DNA from: Pseudomonadota bacterium
GTDB taxonomy: Bacteria > Pseudomonadota > Gammaproteobacteria > Burkholderiales > Rhodocyclaceae
Assembly (NCBI GenBank): GCA_029780075.1
Contig: JAKOZI010000208.1
Location: forward strand, 1-34,472
Direction of reading: 5' to 3'
Length of the DNA stretch: 34,472 bases
Positions 31,708 to 34,472 of the stretch are shown piece by piece (position 1 is the stretch's first letter; each line of letters starts with the position of its first letter). The notes under the pieces are model-generated. The model made no database searches, was not told the origin of the DNA, and was given only the letters and a program-made list of their open reading frames with translations. Made by a program: the position numbers and the translations under genes.

Positions 31708-33207
31708 ATGCGACTGATCGAACGCTTCTTCAAGGAACCGCGCTGGGGCGTGCATCCCGACGACCACAAGCGCCCCGCGGCCGACGTTCCGCTGCGTATG
31801 CTCCCACAACCGGCACGCGTCCATATGCCCCTGCAGCAGCATGTGGGTGGCGCCGCGCGGCCGGTGGTCCTGGTCGGCCAAAAGGTGCTCAAGGGACAGT
31901 TGCTGGCCCAGTCGCAGGGCAACATCTCGGCGCCGATTCACGCCTCGGTGTCCGGCACCGTCACCGCCATCGCCGAAGTGACCGCGCCGCATCCGTCCGG
32001 GCTCGGTTTTGCCGCGATCACGATTGAATCCGATTTCGCCGATCGCTGGATCGATACCGACCCGGTTGCCGATCCCTTTGCCCTGGCGCCCGAGGAAATC
32101 GCCAGACGCACCGCCGCGGCGGGGGTGGTCGGTCTCGGCGGCGCCACCTTCCCGGCTGCTGTCAAGTTTGTGCTGGGCCGACGCCTCGGCGTGCGTACGC
32201 TGATCGTCAATGGCGGCGAGTGCGAGCCCTATGTTTCCAGCGACGACCGCATCATGCGCGACTTTCCGGAGCAGGTGGTCGACGGCGCGCGCATCATCAT
32301 GCATGCCATTGGCGCCGACGAATCGTTGGTGGGTATCGAGGACAACAAGCCTGAAGCCATCGCGGCGATGACCAAAGCCGCAGCCGCCTTCCCGGAAGTG
32401 AAGATTCGGCCGGTACCCGCGCGCTACCCGATGGGTTCGGACAAACAGTTGATTCAGACCCTGACCGGCAAGGAAGTGCCCGCCGATGCACGCGCGGCCG
32501 AAGTCGGCGTGCTGGTGCACAACGTCTCGACCTGCGCCGCCGTGCACAAAGCCATCCGTCTGGGCCAGCCTTTGGTCGAGCGCATCGTCACCATCAACGG
32601 CGCTGCCGTGACGGCGCCGGGCAACCTCTTCGCGCCGCTGGGCACCCTGGTCGACGAGCTGCTTGCGTTCTGCGGGCTCGCACAAGCGCCGGCGCGGTTG
32701 ATCCTCGGGGGGCCGATGATGGGCACGCTCCTGCGGCATGGTCGCGTGCCGCTGGTCAAGGGGGCGAGTGGCATCCTCGCCTTCGATGCCGTCGAGGCGG
32801 CGGTGCCCGAGGTTGGGCCCTGTATTCGCTGTGGTTCCTGCACGCGCGCCTGTCCGATGGGCCTGCTGCCGCTGGAAATGGCGGCCCATATCCGGAGCGG
32901 CGACCTCGACGGGGCCGTTGGATACTCGCTCAGCGATTGCATTTCGTGCGGCTGCTGCGCCTATGTCTGTCCCTCGCACATTCCGCTGGTGCAGTACTTC
33001 AGTCACGCCAAAGGCGAGTTGTCGGCGCGTGAGCGTGCCAAACTGCGCACCGAGGCCGGCAAGCGCCTGGCCGAGGCGCGCCTCGCCCGACTCGAACGCG
33101 ACGCCCGTGAAAAGGCCGAGGTGGCCGCGCGCCGCAAGGCCGAGCGTGCCGCCGTGAAGGCGCGTGTGCCCGCTCCGCAGCCCCAGCCCCAGGAGGCAAG
33201 CACATGA
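31708..33207 (+). CDS. rnfC: Rnf complex NADH-binding subunit RnfC
   Basis: The 499-residue protein begins with the RnfC barrel-sandwich region (PLQQHVGGAARPVVLVGQKV..GQ..A). It has the NADH/FMN-binding core (GVVGLGGATFPAAVKF, NGGECEPY), an SLBB domain near 330, and two [4Fe-4S] motifs at about 372-420 (CIRCGSCTRACP and CISCGCCAYVCP). A helical Ala/Arg/Glu-rich tail ends it. RnfC exchanges electrons with NADH. Start ATG 31708 follows AAGGA; earlier in-frame ATG sequence overlaps rnfB and is not conserved. The stop overlaps rnfD. Confidence 0.95.
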   Translation: MRLIERFFKEPRWGVHPDDHKRPAADVPLRMLPQPARVHMPLQQHVGGAARPVVLVGQKVLKGQLLAQSQGNISAPIHASVSGTVTAIAEVTAPHPSGLGFAAITIESDFADRWIDTDPVADPFALAPEEIARRTAAAGVVGLGGATFPAAVKFVLGRRLGVRTLIVNGGECEPYVSSDDRIMRDFPEQVVDGARIIMHAIGADESLVGIEDNKPEAIAAMTKAAAAFPEVKIRPVPARYPMGSDKQLIQTLTGKEVPADARAAEVGVLVHNVSTCAAVHKAIRLGQPLVERIVTINGAAVTAPGNLFAPLGTLVDELLAFCGLAQAPARLILGGPMMGTLLRHGRVPLVKGASGILAFDAVEAAVPEVGPCIRCGSCTRACPMGLLPLEMAAHIRSGDLDGAVGYSLSDCISCGCCAYVCPSHIPLVQYFSHAKGELSARERAKLRTEAGKRLAEARLARLERDAREKAEVAARRKAERAAVKARVPAPQPQPQEAST

Positions 33208-34277
33208 CGCGGCCTGTGGAAATGCCGGTGGCCGCACCCTATGCCGCCACGCCGAACAGTGTCAGCCGGGTCATGATCATCGTGATGGTCGCGCTGACGC
33301 CGGCGACCCTGTTCGGATTCTGGCTTTACGGCTGGCCGGCGATCTACCTCTGGATGATCACCGTCGGCGCCGCCGCCGGTGGTGAAGCGCTGTGCCTGCA
33401 GCTGCGGGGACGCGCCGTGGCACCGGTCCTGCTGGATGGATCGGCGGTGCTGACCGGCTGGCTCCTGGCATTGTCACTGCCGCCCTGGGCACCGTGGTGG
33501 ATCGGCGTCTTCGGTGGCCTTTTCGCGACGGTTCTGGGCAAGCAGGTTTTCGGTGGCCTCGGCCAGAATCTGTTCAATCCGGCGATGGTCGCGCGGGTGG
33601 CGTTGCTGATTTCCTTCCCGGTGCACATGACCGCCTGGGTGGCGCCGCTGCCGATCGTCGCGGCGGCCGCTCCAGGGCCCATTGCCGGGCTCCTGATCAC
33701 CCTCAAGGGCATGCAGCCGGCCTTCGACGCCGTTGCCAGCGCGTCGCTGCTTGGTTTTGCCAAGACCGAGCTGTCGCGCGGCATCGACCTGGCGCAGTCG
33801 CTGCTGCATGCGCCGATCCAGGGCTGGTACGGAAGCCGCGCCGGCAGTCTTGGCGAAACCGCCACCTGGTTGATCGCTGCCGGCGGCGTGGCGATGATTT
33901 TCCTGCGCACCATCACCTGGCACATCCCGCTGGCGATGTTGCTCGGCATTGCCGTACCGGCGGCGATTCTCAATGCCATCGACCCGGCACGGTACATGGA
34001 AGCGTCCACCCATCTGCTCTCCGGCGGTGCCATGCTCGGGGCTTTCTTCATTGCTACCGACTATGTTACCTCGCCCAATACGCGACGCGGGCAACTGGTC
34101 TTCGGCGCCGGCTGCGGCGTGCTGACCTACGTGATCCGTACCTGGGCGGGTTACCCGGAAGGCGTGGCCTTTGCCGTGCTGCTGATGAACTCTCTGACCC
34201 CGGTCATCGACAGTTACATCAGGCCGCGGATCTATGGACGCAATCGCCAGGGCGTTGCGCTTGAACCCGGCCGTTAG
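33204..34277 (+). CDS. rnfD: Rnf complex membrane flavoprotein RnfD
   Basis: The 357-residue protein is a polytopic RnfD/NqrB member: MIIVMVALTPATLFGFWLYG near the start, GGLGQNLFNPAMVARVALLI, the loop GSLGETATWLI (about 212-222) in which the Thr is the likely covalent FMN site, and C-terminal YVTSPNTRRGQLVFGAG and YPEGVAFAVLLMNSLTPVID. RnfD is thought to couple electron flow to ion transport. Its ATG overlaps the rnfC stop. It is last here; the following 42 bases show only short inverted repeats, and the next gene is on the other strand. Confidence 0.95.
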   Translation: MTRPVEMPVAAPYAATPNSVSRVMIIVMVALTPATLFGFWLYGWPAIYLWMITVGAAAGGEALCLQLRGRAVAPVLLDGSAVLTGWLLALSLPPWAPWWIGVFGGLFATVLGKQVFGGLGQNLFNPAMVARVALLISFPVHMTAWVAPLPIVAAAAPGPIAGLLITLKGMQPAFDAVASASLLGFAKTELSRGIDLAQSLLHAPIQGWYGSRAGSLGETATWLIAAGGVAMIFLRTITWHIPLAMLLGIAVPAAILNAIDPARYMEASTHLLSGGAMLGAFFIATDYVTSPNTRRGQLVFGAGCGVLTYVIRTWAGYPEGVAFAVLLMNSLTPVIDSYIRPRIYGRNRQGVALEPGR

Positions 34278-34319
34278 TCACTTATGACTCAGATCTTTAC
34301 ATTTCCTGAGCAGATCGGG

Positions 34320-34472
34320 TCACGGGGTAGCGTGGGCGAGAGCCGGAACGATGGCTTGTTCAGTGATTCGACAAGCGGCGGCGATGGTCGAGCGACCCAG
34401 GCGGGTGAGGTAGTAGCGATAGCCATGAACGACCTTCTTGATGAGGCCGAACTGGCGCAGGCGCCAAAGCTG
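34320..34472 (-). CDS. C-terminal 50 residues of an unidentified winged-helix-like protein, cut by the window edge
   Basis: The minus strand from 34472 reads QLWRLRQFGLIKKVVHGYRYYLTRLGR and on to a TGA at 34320-34322. The pattern L.RLR..GLI.K......Y.LT..G resembles the recognition helix and wing of a small winged-helix domain found in a widespread, often multicopy hypothetical protein family. No catalytic motif is visible and the N-terminus is missing. I cannot name a function; a link to a mobile or repeated element is possible but unproven. Confidence 0.5.
   Translation of the reverse strand, partial: QLWRLRQFGLIKKVVHGYRYYLTRLGRSTIAAACRITEQAIVPALAHATP

Noticed and set aside
31240..33237. 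A 665-codon minus-strand frame opposite rnfB and rnfC
   Set aside because: The opposite strand encodes RnfB and RnfC with intact cluster motifs. The antisense product matches nothing I know.
34276..34310. Short inverted repeats after rnfD (AGTCA/TGACT and CTCAG/CTGAG)
   Set aside because: Stems of five bases without a T-run are too weak to call a terminator or an insertion-sequence end.
1..34472. CRISPR arrays, tRNA or rRNA genes, riboswitches
   Set aside because: No regularly spaced repeats, no cloverleaf-like or ribosomal sequence, and no long conserved leader structures were noticed on either strand.

Overview
The window is a dense, GC-rich proteobacterial chromosome segment. Gene content and order suggest a diazotrophic, facultatively anaerobic betaproteobacterium of the Rhodocyclales type (Candidatus Accumulibacter, Dechloromonas or Azoarcus relatives). 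The evidence is a complete System I cytochrome c maturation operon, a NapC/NirT tetraheme cytochrome, a hyp [NiFe]-hydrogenase maturation operon, nifB/nifL/nifA with accessory genes, and a full rnf operon. The genus is inferred from memory of such genomes; no search was run.

Layout. (a) 1-1435: the left edge holds the first 21 codons of an IS1634-like transposase, then a Crp/Fnr gene that has lost its DNA-binding domain, then a PaaI-type thioesterase. (b) 1643-4328, minus strand: an SLT lytic transglycosylase, a periplasmic ethylbenzene-dehydrogenase-type heme protein and a membrane NapC/NirT tetraheme cytochrome. (c) 4479-11566, minus strand: ccmABCDEFGHI in order, with mostly overlapping or abutting genes. 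(d) 11776-18031, plus strand: hypABFCDE. A perfect FNR/ANR-type palindrome lies between the divergent ccm and hyp operons. (e) 18140-23329, minus strand: an apparent nifB operon, nifB - 2[4Fe-4S] ferredoxin - ArsC-like nitrogenase-associated protein - flavodiiron protein - two [2Fe-2S] ferredoxins - draG. It is headed by a sigma-54 promoter with an upstream NifA site. (f) 23790-24956, plus strand: an FHA-HDOD signalling protein divergent from nifB. (g) 25012-28449, minus strand: nifL-nifA-nifZ. (h) 28786-34277, plus strand: rnfG-rnfE-rseC-rnfA-rnfB-rnfC-rnfD. The nifL/rnfG intergenic region carries two divergent sigma-54 promoters and one NifA-type site between them. (i) 34320-34472: the 3' end of an unidentified winged-helix-like protein on the minus strand.

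How it fits together. NifB makes the FeMo-cofactor precursor. The Rnf complex and the ferredoxins would supply low-potential electrons to nitrogenase. NifL/NifA control transcription and DraG controls post-translational reactivation of dinitrogenase reductase. The flavodiiron protein could remove O2 or NO. The hyp operon matures a hydrogenase, probably one recycling H2 from nitrogenase, whose structural genes are outside the window. The ccm operon supplies c-type cytochromes such as the two encoded beside it. nifHDK, draT and hydrogenase structural genes are not present here.
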